Source of the DNA: an uncultured Colwellia sp.
GTDB lineage: Bacteria > Pseudomonadota > Gammaproteobacteria > Enterobacterales > Alteromonadaceae
Reading direction: 5' to 3'
Assembly (NCBI GenBank): GCA_913061475.1
Contig: CAJXUN010000037.1
Span: 1 to 44,189, forward strand
DNA: 44,189 nucleotides
The notes under the pieces are model-generated. The model saw only the letters and a program-made list of their open reading frames with translations, was not told where the DNA came from and ran no database searches. Shown here piece by piece: positions 1 through 9,563 of this stretch; position 1 is the first letter of the stretch; each line of letters starts with the position of its first letter. Both the position numbers and the translations under genes were made by a program.

Positions 1-170
1 TCGCCCCGCGTCAACCGCTAATTGCAATTAAATTGCATAAATGTGTTTGTTTGCTTTTTTATTAAACAGGTCGTTTGTTTTTCGTTCAAATAAAGTAAAG
101 AAAGCGTCTAACAGCCCCCTTTCACTAAGTCTTTATCCTAATAACTCTTAACTTACGTTACAAATATCCG

Positions 171-1001
171 CTATTTAGACTCATCATTTTTGGCTTTAAT
201 CTCATTTTCGGTCTTACTCATTTTATCATTGTGGAAGTCTGCATCTTGATCATCTCCCAAAACATGTTCAAATTTTAATTTTTTTACTGAGCGAATCGTT
301 GTAAACGGTCCAGAGCAGGCATATAGGCCAAAAATAATAAGTAGAATGTTTTCTGGGCTTGATGCAACGACTACAAATACTAATACAATAAGTAAAACAA
401 AGACGAAATTCACTTTACCTTTCCAATCAACGTCTTTAAAACTGTTGTATCGAAAGTTACTCACCATTAATAAGCCTACAACAATGGTAATAATGCCGAT
501 AATCAAACCATAGTCTTCACCGTTAATTTTATATTCACTACCAACCCAAATAAGGCTAGCAATAACACCTGCAGCTGCCGGACTAGCTAATCCTTGAAAG
601 TAGCGTTTATCTGCACTGCCTACTTGCGTGTTAAAGCGGGCAAGACGCAGCGCAGCGCAAGCAACATATATAAACGCAGCTAACCAGCCAAATTTACCAA
701 AACTGAACAATGCCCAATTGTAAGCAACGAGTCCAGGTGCTATACCAAATGACACCATATCTGCCATACTGTCATATTCAGCACCAAATTCACTTTGAGT
801 ATTAGTCATACGAGCTACTCGCCCATCTAAACCATCAAAAATCATAGCAATAAAAATAGCAACTGCGGCACTGATAAAGTGACCATTCATTGACGACACT
901 ACTGCATAGAATCCTGCAAATAGACCTGCTGTCGTTAATAAATTAGGTAAGAGGTATATACCACGTGTTGGCAACGAATCGTCATTATGTTTATTTGGCA
1001 T
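171..1001 (-). CDS. pssA: CDP-diacylglycerol--serine O-phosphatidyltransferase
   Basis: Makes phosphatidylserine from CDP-diacylglycerol and L-serine at the inner membrane, the first step towards phosphatidylethanolamine. The 276-residue protein carries the CDP-alcohol phosphotransferase signature D-G-x2-A-R-x8-G-x3-D-x3-D complete at residues 59-81 (D59, G60, A63, R64, G73, D77, D81). It is rich in membrane segments and has a charged, Lys/Asp/Glu-rich tail after about residue 240. This is the integral-membrane type II enzyme, unlike the phospholipase D-like PssA of E. coli. The ATG start has only a weak Shine-Dalgarno. The gene is divergent from the DUF4124 gene, with a 239-bp gap in between. 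The 170 bp downstream are AT-rich and show no supportable gene. Confidence 0.93.
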   Translation of the reverse strand: MPNKHNDDSLPTRGIYLLPNLLTTAGLFAGFYAVVSSMNGHFISAAVAIFIAMIFDGLDGRVARMTNTQSEFGAEYDSMADMVSFGIAPGLVAYNWALFSFGKFGWLAAFIYVACAALRLARFNTQVGSADKRYFQGLASPAAAGVIASLIWVGSEYKINGEDYGLIIGIITIVVGLLMVSNFRYNSFKDVDWKGKVNFVFVLLIVLVFVVVASSPENILLIIFGLYACSGPFTTIRSVKKLKFEHVLGDDQDADFHNDKMSKTENEIKAKNDESK

Positions 1002-1240
1002 AAATAAAACCGAGGTACGTTAATAGTTAATGTATAGGGGTTAATCTAGCATAAGTTTAATTATTAACGAAAGCTGTAGTATTAACGAATAGTAAATAAA
1101 AGAATCAAAAATTTGTAAACTGTCCGTTGTGTTGTTATAAAACATTGTAGCAATTAGATTTTAGTCGTCAGTCACTATTGCTCTAACTATTATACTAATG
1201 ATATAGACAATTCAGCATTAATTTATGGATAGGTACCTTT

Positions 1241-1660
1241 ATGAACATTAAAACATTATTAATACTTTTAATGATATTAGTGTATTGCAATGTTTTGGCC
1301 GCTGAAGAACTCACGGTTTATCGTTGGATTGACAAGAATAATGTTGTTCATTTTAGTCAAAACCAACCAAGTCATGATGATTATATTGAAATCAGCATGG
1401 CAAACAATAAAAAGTCATCAGCAATTATAGACGAAAAAACATCGACAGAAAAACCTCAGCCAATCGATATTGTACCTAGCGATACAAACGACAATAATGA
1501 CAAGTGTGTTACTGCTCGTGAAAATATAAAAATCTTACAAAATTTTGATAAAATTCAATATAAAGATGCAAAAGGTAATGTCAAAGTTTTAGGAGCGGTA
1601 GAAAAAGAACAACAGTTAGCGATGAATACCAAACAAGCAGAGGTTTATTGTGCTAACTAA
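1241..1660 (+). CDS. DUF4124 domain-containing secreted protein
   Basis: A small 139-residue exported protein. Residues 1-20 form a signal peptide with a likely cut after VLA. Directly after it comes the DUF4124 signature, a Y-R-W-x-D-x-N-x-V-x-H-F-S pattern at about residues 27-40. Two cysteines in the C-terminal third (C89 and C137) could form a disulfide. DUF4124 proteins are common in the gammaproteobacterial periplasm and have no established function. The ATG is preceded by an AGGT Shine-Dalgarno. The gene stands alone and converges on clpB 52 bp away. Confidence 0.75.
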   Translation: MNIKTLLILLMILVYCNVLAAEELTVYRWIDKNNVVHFSQNQPSHDDYIEISMANNKKSSAIIDEKTSTEKPQPIDIVPSDTNDNNDKCVTARENIKILQNFDKIQYKDAKGNVKVLGAVEKEQQLAMNTKQAEVYCAN

Positions 1661-1675
1661 ATCAATAAACCTCTG
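1638..1675 (+). terminator. Hairpin overlapping the stop codon of the DUF4124 gene
   Basis: A perfect 12-bp inverted repeat (1638-1649 and 1664-1675) with a 14-nt loop that contains the TAA stop. The pairing continues for three more base pairs after one mismatch. Only three T follow, so it may protect the 3' end or act as a weak terminator between the convergent genes. A second 8-bp repeat (1700-1707 and 1720-1727) overlaps the clpB stop from the other side. Confidence 0.45.
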
Positions 1676-1712
1676 TTTGAATATACCTCATCACTAATCG
1701 CGAAAAGCTTTA

Positions 1713-4301
1713 TTAATGACTTTTCGCACTGACATTGAAGTTTAATTTATTATCACCATGCTCAACCATAATATGATCGCCTGCCAAGAATTCATTAGCG
1801 AGTAATTTATGTGCCAGTGGATTTTCTATTTCTTGCTGAATAGAACGCTTTAAGGGTCTTGCACCAAATATAGGATCAAAGCCTGCAGCCGCTACAAAAG
1901 ATAATGCCTCTTCTGATAATGTCATGGTTATATCCCGCTCTTCTAGCCGCTTAGTCAAAGCCGATATTTGAATACTAGCAATATTTTTGATCTGCTCCGC
2001 AAGTAACGGATGAAAAACCACAGTTTCATCAACTCTGTTAATAAACTCGGGTTTAAAGTGTTGACCTAATTCGGCAATCACTCTAGCTTTCATTTGTTGA
2101 TATTGACTATCATCACCATATTCCTGAATGATATCGGAGCCAATATTTGAGGTCATAATAATAACCGTATTTTTAAAATCTACTGTACGCCCTTGTCCAT
2201 CAGTTAAACGACCATCATCGAGTACTTGCAGTAAAATATTAAAAACATCTGGGTGAGCTTTTTCAATTTCATCTAGCAAAATAACAGAATAGGGTTTACG
2301 TCTTACGGCTTCCGTTAGATATCCCCCCTCTTCATAACCAACATAACCTGGAGGTGCTCCGACTAAACGAGCGACAGAGTGTTTTTCCATAAATTCAGAC
2401 ATATCAACGCGCACTAATGAGTCTTCACTATCAAATAGAAAATGCGCTAACGCTTTTGTTAATTCTGTTTTACCAACACCTGTTGGCCCGAGAAAGAGAA
2501 ATGAACCTATTGGTTGGTCTGGATCTGCTAAGCCTGCACGTGATCGCCTAATAGCATTTGATACTGAAACAACCGCTTCTGACTGGCCAATGACACGCTT
2601 ATGGAGGTTATCTTCCATATGTAATAACTTGTCGGACTCGCCTTCTAACATTTTTGATACTGGGATGCCGGTAGCTCGACTTAACACATCAGCAATTTCA
2701 ACATCGGTAACTTTATTGCGTAGCAAGGTCATTTCTTGCATTTCTGCTTGGCTAGCAAGATCGAGCTGCTTTTCAAGATTTGGGATACGACTGTATTGCA
2801 ATTCGGCCATGGTATTAAGGTCACCAACTCGACGTGCAGCTTCAAGTTCGATTCTCGCGTGCTCTAAATCGGTTTTAATGGCCTGTGTGCCATGTAATGC
2901 CGCTTTCTCGGTTTTCCAGACTTCGTCCAATTCATCATAACTCGCTTGGCAAGTAACAATATCATCTGATATCAAATCTAAACGTTTTATCGAAGCAGGA
3001 TCTGAGTCTTTTGATAGTGCTCGCTGCTCTAATTTCAGCTGAATTAAACGACGTTCTAATCGGTCTAAGTTTTCAGGTTTTGAGTCCATTTGCATACGAA
3101 TACTCGACGCAGCCTCATCAATAAGGTCTATTGCTTTATCGGGCAATTGTCGGTCACTAACGTAACGATGTGATAACGCTGCTGCTGCAACAATAGCAGG
3201 ATCGGTAATTTCTACATTGTGGTGAAGCTCATAACGTTCTTTGAGGCCACGCAATATAGCAATCGTGTCTTCAACACTGGGTTCATCTACCAATACTTTT
3301 TGAAAACGCCGTTCTAAAGCAGCATCTTTTTCAATGTATTGACGATACTCATCTAATGTAGTCGCGCCGACACAGTGTAAGTCGCCTCGGGCTAATGCAG
3401 GCTTCAACATATTCCCTGCATCCATCGCACCATCACCTTTACCGGCGCCAACCATAGTATGCAGCTCATCAATAAAAAGTATGACCTGCCCTTCGAGCTG
3501 ACTTAACTCATTGAGTACGGCTTTGAGACGTTCTTCAAATTCGCCACGATATTTGGCGCCAGCTACCAAAGCACCCATATCGAGTGATAACACGCGTTTA
3601 TTGCGAATTCCTTCCGGAACTTCATGATCAACAATACGTTGCGCTAAACCTTCAACAATCGCTGTTTTACCAACACCAGGCTGGCCAATTAATACCGGGT
3701 TATTTTTAGTGCGACGTTGTAAAACTTGAATTGTACGTCTGATCTCATCATCACGACCGATAACAGGGTCTAACTTTCCTTGCTCAGCTCGTTCAGTTAA
3801 ATCAACAGTATATTTATCTAGGGCCTGACGCGTTTCTTCAGCATTGGCATCATCAACATTTTTTCCGCCACGAATGTGTACAATAGCATCTTGAATTCTC
3901 TGCTCATTTGCTCCTAAACCTTTAAGAACTTGACCCAATTTACCTTTATCTTGTAACGCTGCCAGCATAAATATTTCTGAGGAGATAAACTTATCACCAT
4001 GCTTTTGTGCGAATTTATCACAAAGATTTAAAATATTTCCCATTGCAGAAGATAGCTGTACTTCACCACCCGTACCTGACACTTGTGCCAATTCTTCAAT
4101 AGCAGCTTCTACTTGCGCTCTCAATGTTCGAACATTAATACCGGCGCTTTTTAATAATGGGATAATACTACTGGCATTTTGATTTAATAACGCCAACATT
4201 AAATGTACAGGTTCAATAAATTGATGATCTTTACCTAACGCTATGGATTGTGCATCAGATATAGCTACTTGAAAAGTTTGGGTAAATCGCTCTAAACGCA
4301 T
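1713..4301 (-). CDS. clpB: ATP-dependent disaggregase ClpB (Hsp104 family)
   Basis: A hexameric AAA+ unfoldase that works with DnaK/DnaJ/GrpE to pull proteins out of aggregates after heat stress. At 862 residues it is full length. It has a Clp N-domain (about 1-145), a first AAA module with Walker A GQPGVGKT at 206-213 and Walker B D278-E279, the coiled-coil middle domain at about 405-525, and a second AAA module with Walker A GPTGVGKT at 605-612. These are the same positions as in E. coli ClpB. A strong AGGAGAAGG Shine-Dalgarno lies 3 nt before the ATG. A sigma-32-type promoter stands about 50 bp upstream, so the gene is probably a heat-shock unit independent of the lipoprotein gene before it. 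Synteny with pgeF and rluD matches E. coli apart from that inserted gene. Confidence 0.98.
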   Translation of the reverse strand: MRLERFTQTFQVAISDAQSIALGKDHQFIEPVHLMLALLNQNASSIIPLLKSAGINVRTLRAQVEAAIEELAQVSGTGGEVQLSSAMGNILNLCDKFAQKHGDKFISSEIFMLAALQDKGKLGQVLKGLGANEQRIQDAIVHIRGGKNVDDANAEETRQALDKYTVDLTERAEQGKLDPVIGRDDEIRRTIQVLQRRTKNNPVLIGQPGVGKTAIVEGLAQRIVDHEVPEGIRNKRVLSLDMGALVAGAKYRGEFEERLKAVLNELSQLEGQVILFIDELHTMVGAGKGDGAMDAGNMLKPALARGDLHCVGATTLDEYRQYIEKDAALERRFQKVLVDEPSVEDTIAILRGLKERYELHHNVEITDPAIVAAAALSHRYVSDRQLPDKAIDLIDEAASSIRMQMDSKPENLDRLERRLIQLKLEQRALSKDSDPASIKRLDLISDDIVTCQASYDELDEVWKTEKAALHGTQAIKTDLEHARIELEAARRVGDLNTMAELQYSRIPNLEKQLDLASQAEMQEMTLLRNKVTDVEIADVLSRATGIPVSKMLEGESDKLLHMEDNLHKRVIGQSEAVVSVSNAIRRSRAGLADPDQPIGSFLFLGPTGVGKTELTKALAHFLFDSEDSLVRVDMSEFMEKHSVARLVGAPPGYVGYEEGGYLTEAVRRKPYSVILLDEIEKAHPDVFNILLQVLDDGRLTDGQGRTVDFKNTVIIMTSNIGSDIIQEYGDDSQYQQMKARVIAELGQHFKPEFINRVDETVVFHPLLAEQIKNIASIQISALTKRLEERDITMTLSEEALSFVAAAGFDPIFGARPLKRSIQQEIENPLAHKLLANEFLAGDHIMVEHGDNKLNFNVSAKSH

Positions 4302-4350
4302 TAACCTTCTCCTAATGCTTTTAATAAGGCTTTCAATATTCTTACTACTA

Positions 4351-4378
4351 ATTTATGGGCGGTCAGCGTTAATTCAAG
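4351..4378 (-). promoter_or_regulatory. Sigma-32 (RpoH) type heat-shock promoter of clpB
   Basis: Read on the minus strand: CTTGAA at 4378-4373, a 12-nt spacer, then GCCCATAAA at 4360-4352. This matches the RpoH consensus (CTTGAAA, 11-16 nt, CCCCATNT) in the full -35 core and the CCCAT of the -10. It lies in the 96-bp gap before clpB and would give a leader of about 40 nt. Confidence 0.75.
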
Positions 4379-4397
4379 CTTTAGCTAACAAATCATC

Positions 4398-5198
4398 TTA
4401 AAACTGACAAGGTTCATTATTCGCAATTGCTTGACTAGCAACTTGTGCAAGTTGCTCTTGCGTAATACTATCAACTCCCACATCTTCGATATAAGACAAG
4501 TTTTCAGCTGACTCGCCACTTATCGTCTGATAAAACACTAACGCGCTTAAAAATCGACCTTTAATGTTAGCGTGATTGCCATCATCTTGGTGTAATATCA
4601 AATTTGGATAAAGCTTAAAAGCAAGATCCCATGCTAAACCAACGGGGGCAACACAAGCAGGGGTTATTTCCGCAATGCCTAAGTGTATGTCGTGAATATA
4701 TCTAGCTTCAAAAATGTGGCCTTTTTGCGGATGCTCTGGAAACATTATTGGTGTTGCGGATAATTCAGCTTTAACTAATTCTACCCAAAATTCAGCAGCT
4801 TTAGTGGGGTAAAGCCTTGATTGGCTTGATGACACCTTTTGCGCCTGTAAAATGATATGAGTCCATTGCTCGCTTTTAATTTTTTCATAGGTAATACCAT
4901 CACTAACCCGTTCTTCTAAAAACGCGCTGCCGGGTGCAAGTTGGCTAGTGACTAATTTAGTGGTTAAATTATTTTCAAACATTTTTTGAACGATGTTTGC
5001 CAATCCCCCAACATGACTATTACCTATAAAAAGAATTTTATAATGATCTACATCCCTGTTATCTGGAATAGCAATCGTCGGGCTTCCTTTAGGTGGCGGC
5101 GGTGGTGCACTATTACCTTGGCTAGTATCACTATTTCCTTTGCTTGAATCACTACAACTAGCTAGGCATAATAAAATAACCATATACAAAATTTTCAT
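4398..5198 (-). CDS. Lipoprotein with SGNH/GDSL-hydrolase-like fold
   Basis: A 266-residue predicted lipoprotein with lipobox L-A-S-C (C15) and a low-complexity Ser/Asn/Gly/Pro linker, including a six-proline run at about 32-37. The mature domain opens with I-L-F-I-G-N-S-H at about 55-62, which resembles block I of SGNH hydrolases (catalytic Ser would be S61). It closes with D-x2-H at 206-209, which resembles block V (D206, H209). This is consistent with an envelope esterase or acyl/acetyl hydrolase, but the substrate is unknown and the oxyanion residues of blocks II and III are not obvious. It sits between pgeF and clpB on the same strand, where E. coli has no gene. The Shine-Dalgarno is AAGGA. 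An inactive SGNH-fold protein is possible. Confidence 0.6.
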   Translation of the reverse strand: MKILYMVILLCLASCSDSSKGNSDTSQGNSAPPPPPKGSPTIAIPDNRDVDHYKILFIGNSHVGGLANIVQKMFENNLTTKLVTSQLAPGSAFLEERVSDGITYEKIKSEQWTHIILQAQKVSSSQSRLYPTKAAEFWVELVKAELSATPIMFPEHPQKGHIFEARYIHDIHLGIAEITPACVAPVGLAWDLAFKLYPNLILHQDDGNHANIKGRFLSALVFYQTISGESAENLSYIEDVGVDSITQEQLAQVASQAIANNEPCQF

Positions 5199-5262
5199 TT
5201 CGAATCCTTGAATTAATTTTTATTTATTGTGGCTAAAGCTTTTATAAAAGCCTACGCCATAA

Positions 5263-6075
5263 TTACTTTTTTAAACAAATGATAGACGCCATTCGTCCAG
5301 TTTTATGCTCTCTTCGATAAGAATAAAATTTATCTTTATCAGCAAAAGTACATTCTTGGTGATGTGTAATAGAAACAACACCCGCCATTTCTAATAAATG
5401 TCTCGCAAGCCCGCTTAAGTCTGCATGATACTTGTCACCCGTGCTTGTTATAAAAAAGCGTGACAGCTTTTGTGATAGCGCACAAAATACTTGCCGCACT
5501 TCAACGCCAACTTCAAAATTTGACTTACCAATGCACGGGCCAAGCCATGCGTGAATATCTTTATTTTCTGCTGTCATCTTAGACAGTGTATTCAAAATAA
5601 TGTTTGCAGCTAACGGTCGCCAACCAGCATGAATTGCCGCAATTTCACTACCTTCGCTGTTAGAAAGTAAAATAGGTAGACAATCTGCCGTCATTATAGC
5701 CAACGCAACATTTCGACTACGTGTTATCACTGCATCAGCCACAATAGGACTTTTATCATGCTTAATAACTTCCGCAACGTGGCTACCGTGAACTTGCTCT
5801 AACCACTGCACTTTTGCATTTACGGGTAAATAGTTAAGTAGCGACGTTCTATTTCTAAGTACTGTCTTGGGACAATCACCAACATGATTGCCAAGATTGA
5901 AATAATCAAATTCTGACTGGGTGTTTACTGTATTAGTGATATTTGGGCGTATATGTAAAGGAGATTTGGAAGTGGCTTGATTGCTAAGGGGTAATCGAGT
6001 TGTACTAAAGGCCAATACTTTAGGTATTGGCCAGTCAATGTAGATAATATTCTTCTTATTAGTAATCACTTTCAA
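5263..6075 (-). CDS. pgeF: Peptidoglycan editing factor / multicopper-type purine nucleosidase PgeF (YfiH)
   Basis: A member of the YfiH/laccase-domain family. In E. coli PgeF keeps the muropeptide stem correct (it acts on L-Ser-containing UDP-MurNAc intermediates), and relatives act on purine nucleosides. The three metal-site residues are present: H96 in Q-V-H-G, C132 in T-A-D-C-L-P, and H149 in H-A-G-W-R. The family ending Y-S-Y-R-R-E-x-K-T-G-R is also present. Residues about 29-56 look like an insertion that replaces the usual short G-G-V-S loop. The start is not ATG: either TTG at 6075, or GTG two codons later. Neither has a good Shine-Dalgarno, and both lie inside the rluD 3' end (17-bp overlap), so translational coupling to rluD is likely. 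Confidence 0.9.
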   Translation of the reverse strand: MKVITNKKNIIYIDWPIPKVLAFSTTRLPLSNQATSKSPLHIRPNITNTVNTQSEFDYFNLGNHVGDCPKTVLRNRTSLLNYLPVNAKVQWLEQVHGSHVAEVIKHDKSPIVADAVITRSRNVALAIMTADCLPILLSNSEGSEIAAIHAGWRPLAANIILNTLSKMTAENKDIHAWLGPCIGKSNFEVGVEVRQVFCALSQKLSRFFITSTGDKYHADLSGLARHLLEMAGVVSITHHQECTFADKDKFYSYRREHKTGRMASIICLKK

Positions 6076-7036
6076 CTAAATGCAATTTTGTGTCTTCACG
6101 TAACATATCCGTTAGTTTTACCATATCAGCAGGAATATCCGCATGCCAGGTCATTTGTACACCCGTGATAGGATGATATAAAGACAACATTGCTGCATGC
6201 AAAGCCTGACGTTTGAATTGGCGTAACATCTCACGTAATTCTTCAGAGGCATTTTTAGGTGGTCGAGGACGGCCACCATAAACAGGATCTCCCGCTAAAG
6301 GATGAGTAATATGTGCCATATGAACACGAATTTGATGCGTTCGTCCTGTTTCTAAGCGCAAACGCAAACGTGTGTGTAGCCTAAACTTTTCCATCACACG
6401 ATAGTGAGTTATTGACGGACGTCCTGAAAATGTCACGGCCATGTGCGTACGCTTTGTCGCGTGTCGGCCAATAGGCTCATCAACCACTCCGCCAGCGGTC
6501 ATAATGCCACTCGCAATAGCTTCGTATTCACGAGTGATTTCACGCGCTTGCAATGACTCAACCAAATTGGTTTGCGCAGCAATTGTTTTTGCAACCACCA
6601 TCAAACCAGTCGTATCTTTATCTAAACGATGTACAATGCCTGCTCTAGGCACGACATCTAACTGTGGACAATGATGTAATAGCGCATTTAGCACTGTTCC
6701 ATCAGGATTGCCGGCACCAGGATGTACAACCAAGCCTGCTGGTTTGTTAATAACTAAAATATCATCATCTTCATAAACAATATTCAAAGGTATGTCTTGC
6801 GCTTCAAAACGCACTTCAGCCTCTATTTCTGTATCAATGGCAATTTCTTCACCACCAAACATTTTCTCGCGTGCTTTGTCGACGACGAGGCCATCAACCG
6901 TAACATGACCGGCTAAAATCCACTCTTTTAATCGTGAACGTGAATAATCAGGGAACATCTCGGCCAAAGTCTGGTCGAAACGTTTACCTAAGCATGATTC
7001 GGGAACCGTGTCCCGGTGTTGAATTATTTCAGCCAT
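6059..7036 (-). CDS. rluD: 23S rRNA pseudouridine(1911/1915/1917) synthase RluD
   Basis: Makes the three pseudouridines of helix 69 in 23S rRNA, needed for normal 50S assembly. The 325-residue protein has an N-terminal S4 RNA-binding domain (about 18-75) followed by the RluA-type catalytic domain. The catalytic Asp is D139 in H-R-L-D-K-D-T-T-G-L, the same number as in E. coli RluD. The ATG start is 152 bp from the divergent bamD start, and the stop overlaps the pgeF start. The order bamD | rluD-pgeF-clpB is the one seen in E. coli, which supports the assignment over RluA or RluC. Confidence 0.96.
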   Translation of the reverse strand: MAEIIQHRDTVPESCLGKRFDQTLAEMFPDYSRSRLKEWILAGHVTVDGLVVDKAREKMFGGEEIAIDTEIEAEVRFEAQDIPLNIVYEDDDILVINKPAGLVVHPGAGNPDGTVLNALLHHCPQLDVVPRAGIVHRLDKDTTGLMVVAKTIAAQTNLVESLQAREITREYEAIASGIMTAGGVVDEPIGRHATKRTHMAVTFSGRPSITHYRVMEKFRLHTRLRLRLETGRTHQIRVHMAHITHPLAGDPVYGGRPRPPKNASEELREMLRQFKRQALHAAMLSLYHPITGVQMTWHADIPADMVKLTDMLREDTKLHLVESDY

Positions 7037-7188
7037 TAAACTCTCTATTAATTAGCACTGTGCAAGGCATGATTGCTAGGTTAGAATGCCAATGCTTATT
7101 TTACCTCTTTGCTAAAGCAATTACATTAAGTAATTATGGCGAAGAAGATATTTATTTTAACTAAACCAAAGTAGTGATATTGAAGTCT

Positions 7189-7953
7189 ATGGAAAAAATG
7201 ACAATAAAAATAATGTGCCTTACGCTAATACTAGGATTAGCTGGGTGTTCAGGAACAAACGAAAAAGAAATTGAAAAAGTGCCGGATAAGTCCGCACAAG
7301 CATTATTTGCCGATGCACGAGAATCTCTTGATAACGGTTTGTACAAAAGGGCTATCCAAATATTATCTGCGATAGATTCTCGTTTTCCTTATGGACCAAT
7401 TTCTCATCAGATACAGTTGGATCTGATTTATGCTTACTATAAAAGCGGTAATGCTGCGCAAGGGTTGGCGTTAACCGATCGATTCTTACGACTCAATCCT
7501 GCACACCCCAATGTAGATTATGTTTATTATATGCGGGCTCTAATCAACATTGCTACTCAAGAGAATTTATTTCAAGATTTAGCGGGTATAGATCGCTCAA
7601 ATCGAGATCCTAGTGCTGCACGCGATGCATTTAATGATTTAAAAATAGTGTTAGAAAAATACCCTGAAAGTAAATATGCTGCTGATTCTCGCCAACGTAT
7701 GATTGCGATAAAGTCGCGTCTAGCAAAGTATGAGCTATCTGTTGCACACTACTATTTAGAACGCGAGGCTTATGTATCTTCAGCTAATAGAGGTAAGTAT
7801 ATTGTGGAGTACTTCTCTCCTAGCCCAGAAACTGAAGAAGCATTAGAAATTATGATCGTATGCTACGAAAAATTAGGTTTAAGTGATTTACGTATTAATG
7901 CTCAACAAGTATTAGCTGCTAACTATCCTAAAAATGCCATGGTTGCTAAATAA
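7189..7953 (+). CDS. bamD: Outer membrane assembly lipoprotein BamD
   Basis: An essential lipoprotein of the BAM complex that helps BamA fold and insert outer-membrane beta-barrels. It has a signal peptide with lipobox L-A-G-C (Cys20 from this start, the same spacing as E. coli BamD) and TPR-type helical repeats through about residue 240. Conserved stretches include R-F-P-Y-G-P, D-L-I-Y-A-Y-Y-K and L-N-P-x-H-P-N-x-D-Y. An in-frame GTG at 7174 and a second ATG at 7198 are alternative starts. The 7198 ATG has a modest GGA before it, so the true start is 7189 or 7198. It is divergent from rluD, as in E. coli. Confidence 0.94.
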   Translation: MEKMTIKIMCLTLILGLAGCSGTNEKEIEKVPDKSAQALFADARESLDNGLYKRAIQILSAIDSRFPYGPISHQIQLDLIYAYYKSGNAAQGLALTDRFLRLNPAHPNVDYVYYMRALINIATQENLFQDLAGIDRSNRDPSAARDAFNDLKIVLEKYPESKYAADSRQRMIAIKSRLAKYELSVAHYYLEREAYVSSANRGKYIVEYFSPSPETEEALEIMIVCYEKLGLSDLRINAQQVLAANYPKNAMVAK

Positions 7954-8000
7954 TCCTCTGAGATAATTTAATACTAATGACTTCTCACTATATTTAACTA

Positions 8001-8030
8001 AAAATACCAGCTTTAAGCTGGTATTTTTTT
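8001..8030. terminator. Bidirectional terminator between bamD and glnB
   Basis: A 27-nt near-perfect palindrome (8001-8027), with arms beginning AAAATACCAGC and a T-run on each side, in the gap between the convergent bamD and glnB genes. It can end transcription in both directions. Confidence 0.85.
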
Positions 8031-8034
8031 ATAC

Positions 8035-8382
<348 letters not shown>

Positions 8383-8406
8383 CTATAGTTTGATTTGAGA
8401 CGCAGC

Positions 8407-8435
8407 ATTTTATTAACAATAATTATCTACATCAA
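8407..8435 (-). promoter_or_regulatory. Putative sigma-70 promoter of glnB
   Basis: Minus strand: TTGATG at 8435-8430, a 17-nt spacer, TAAAAT at 8412-8407. The spacing is ideal and the -10 matches 5 of 6 positions. It lies 34-62 bp upstream of the glnB ATG. Confidence 0.45.
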
Positions 8436-8508
8436 AGCTTATTATCAAGCAATTGTACACAGAAATGGCACACAGCTATAGTGCAATAATTCTAATCAAA
8501 GATAGATT

Positions 8509-8538
8509 TTGTTACACTGTTATTCTTCTAAGTAAAAT
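8509..8538 (+). promoter_or_regulatory. Putative sigma-70 promoter of nadE
   Basis: TTGTTA at 8509-8514, an 18-nt spacer and TAAAAT at 8533-8538, about 55 bp before the nadE ATG. The -35 is only partly consensus. Confidence 0.35.
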
Positions 8539-8592
8539 ATCAGCTAAAAATAATATGTCACTTACCTACACATATCACAAAAAGGAAATATA

Positions 8593-9435
8593 ATGAACGC
8601 GCAGGCAATAATCGATGAGATGAAAGTATTACCTGAAATTAATACGACCTTTGAAATTGAACGTCGAGTCGAGTTTATCAAGCAAAAGCTAACACAGTCT
8701 GGACTAACATCGTTGATTTTAGGCATAAGTGGCGGTGTTGACTCATCTACTTGTGGACGTCTTGCCCAACTGGCCGTTGATAGCTTAAATAGTGAAATAT
8801 CGGCAGCCACAAAAACTTACAAATTTATCGCCATAAGGCTGCCCTTTAATATCCAAGCAGACGAAGATGATGCACAACTGGCATTGAAGTTTATAAAACC
8901 TAGCCATAGTTTAAGCACGAATATATTTTCTGGTGTTGAAGGTATTCATAATGAAGCAATTAAAGCATTAAACGATGCTCAGCTTTTATCCGCAACCGTC
9001 GCTACAATAGACTTTTCAAAAGGCAATGTTAAAGCAAGATCTCGTATGGTAATGCAATATCATATTGCCGGTATATTAGGTGGTTTAGTCCTAGGTACAG
9101 ATCACTCAGCAGAAAACATTACCGGATTTTTTACTAAATGGGGTGACGGTGCTTGTGATCTAGCGCCATTATTTGGGTTATCTAAACGGCAAGTAAAACA
9201 ACTCGCTAATGCTTTAGGTGCACCGGAGCAACTAGTTAATAAAGCGCCAACCGCCGACTTAGAAGAACTAGCGCCGAGTAAAAAAGACGAAGATGCCTTA
9301 GGACTCAGTTACGACCAATTAGACGACTTCTTAGAAGGCAAAAATAACGATAAATCAGTTGAAGAAAAAATTATCGCTATCTATATGAAAACGCAACATA
9401 AGCGTTTAGCCATCCCAACAATATATGAAAACTAA
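8593..9435 (+). CDS. nadE: NH3-dependent NAD+ synthetase
   Basis: The last step of NAD biosynthesis: amidates nicotinic acid adenine dinucleotide using ATP and ammonia. The 280-residue protein has the N-type ATP pyrophosphatase loop S-G-G-V-D-S-S at 46-52. Other family signatures are [16 protein letters not shown] and K-A-P-T-A-D-L. It has no glutaminase domain, so it is the short E. coli-like form. A good AAGGAAA Shine-Dalgarno precedes the ATG. It is divergent from glnB across 219 bp. Confidence 0.95.
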   Translation: MNAQAIIDEMKVLPEINTTFEIERRVEFIKQKLTQSGLTSLILGISGGVDSSTCGRLAQLAVDSLNSEISAATKTYKFIAIRLPFNIQADEDDAQLALKFIKPSHSLSTNIFSGVEGIHNEAIKALNDAQLLSATVATIDFSKGNVKARSRMVMQYHIAGILGGLVLGTDHSAENITGFFTKWGDGACDLAPLFGLSKRQVKQLANALGAPEQLVNKAPTADLEELAPSKKDEDALGLSYDQLDDFLEGKNNDKSVEEKIIAIYMKTQHKRLAIPTIYEN

Positions 9436-9549
9436 GCGTTATCATGTGGAAATCCGTACACTTATTGACTATAACTATATAGTCAAATTTCAGTATAATA
9501 ATTGTCATTTTAGGTAATTTGACCACCACTAGAAAAAGTATACTCAACT

Positions 9550-9554
9550 AAGGA
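9550..9554 (+). promoter_or_regulatory. Ribosome binding site that sets the fimT-1 start
   Basis: AAGGA directly abuts the first ATG (9555) but is 9 nt from the second ATG (9564). The second ATG is therefore the likelier start and gives a short, typical prepilin leader. Confidence 0.55.
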
Positions 9555-9563
9555 ATGGTTATT

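Noticed and set aside
1-21. GC-rich first bases with a short open frame ending TAA, possibly the 3' end of a gene to the left
   Set aside because: Only six codons are visible, too few to support any call.
8461-8500. TGGCAC...GC, looking like a sigma-54 promoter near glnB/nadE
   Set aside because: The distance between GG and GC is not the required 10 nt on either strand.
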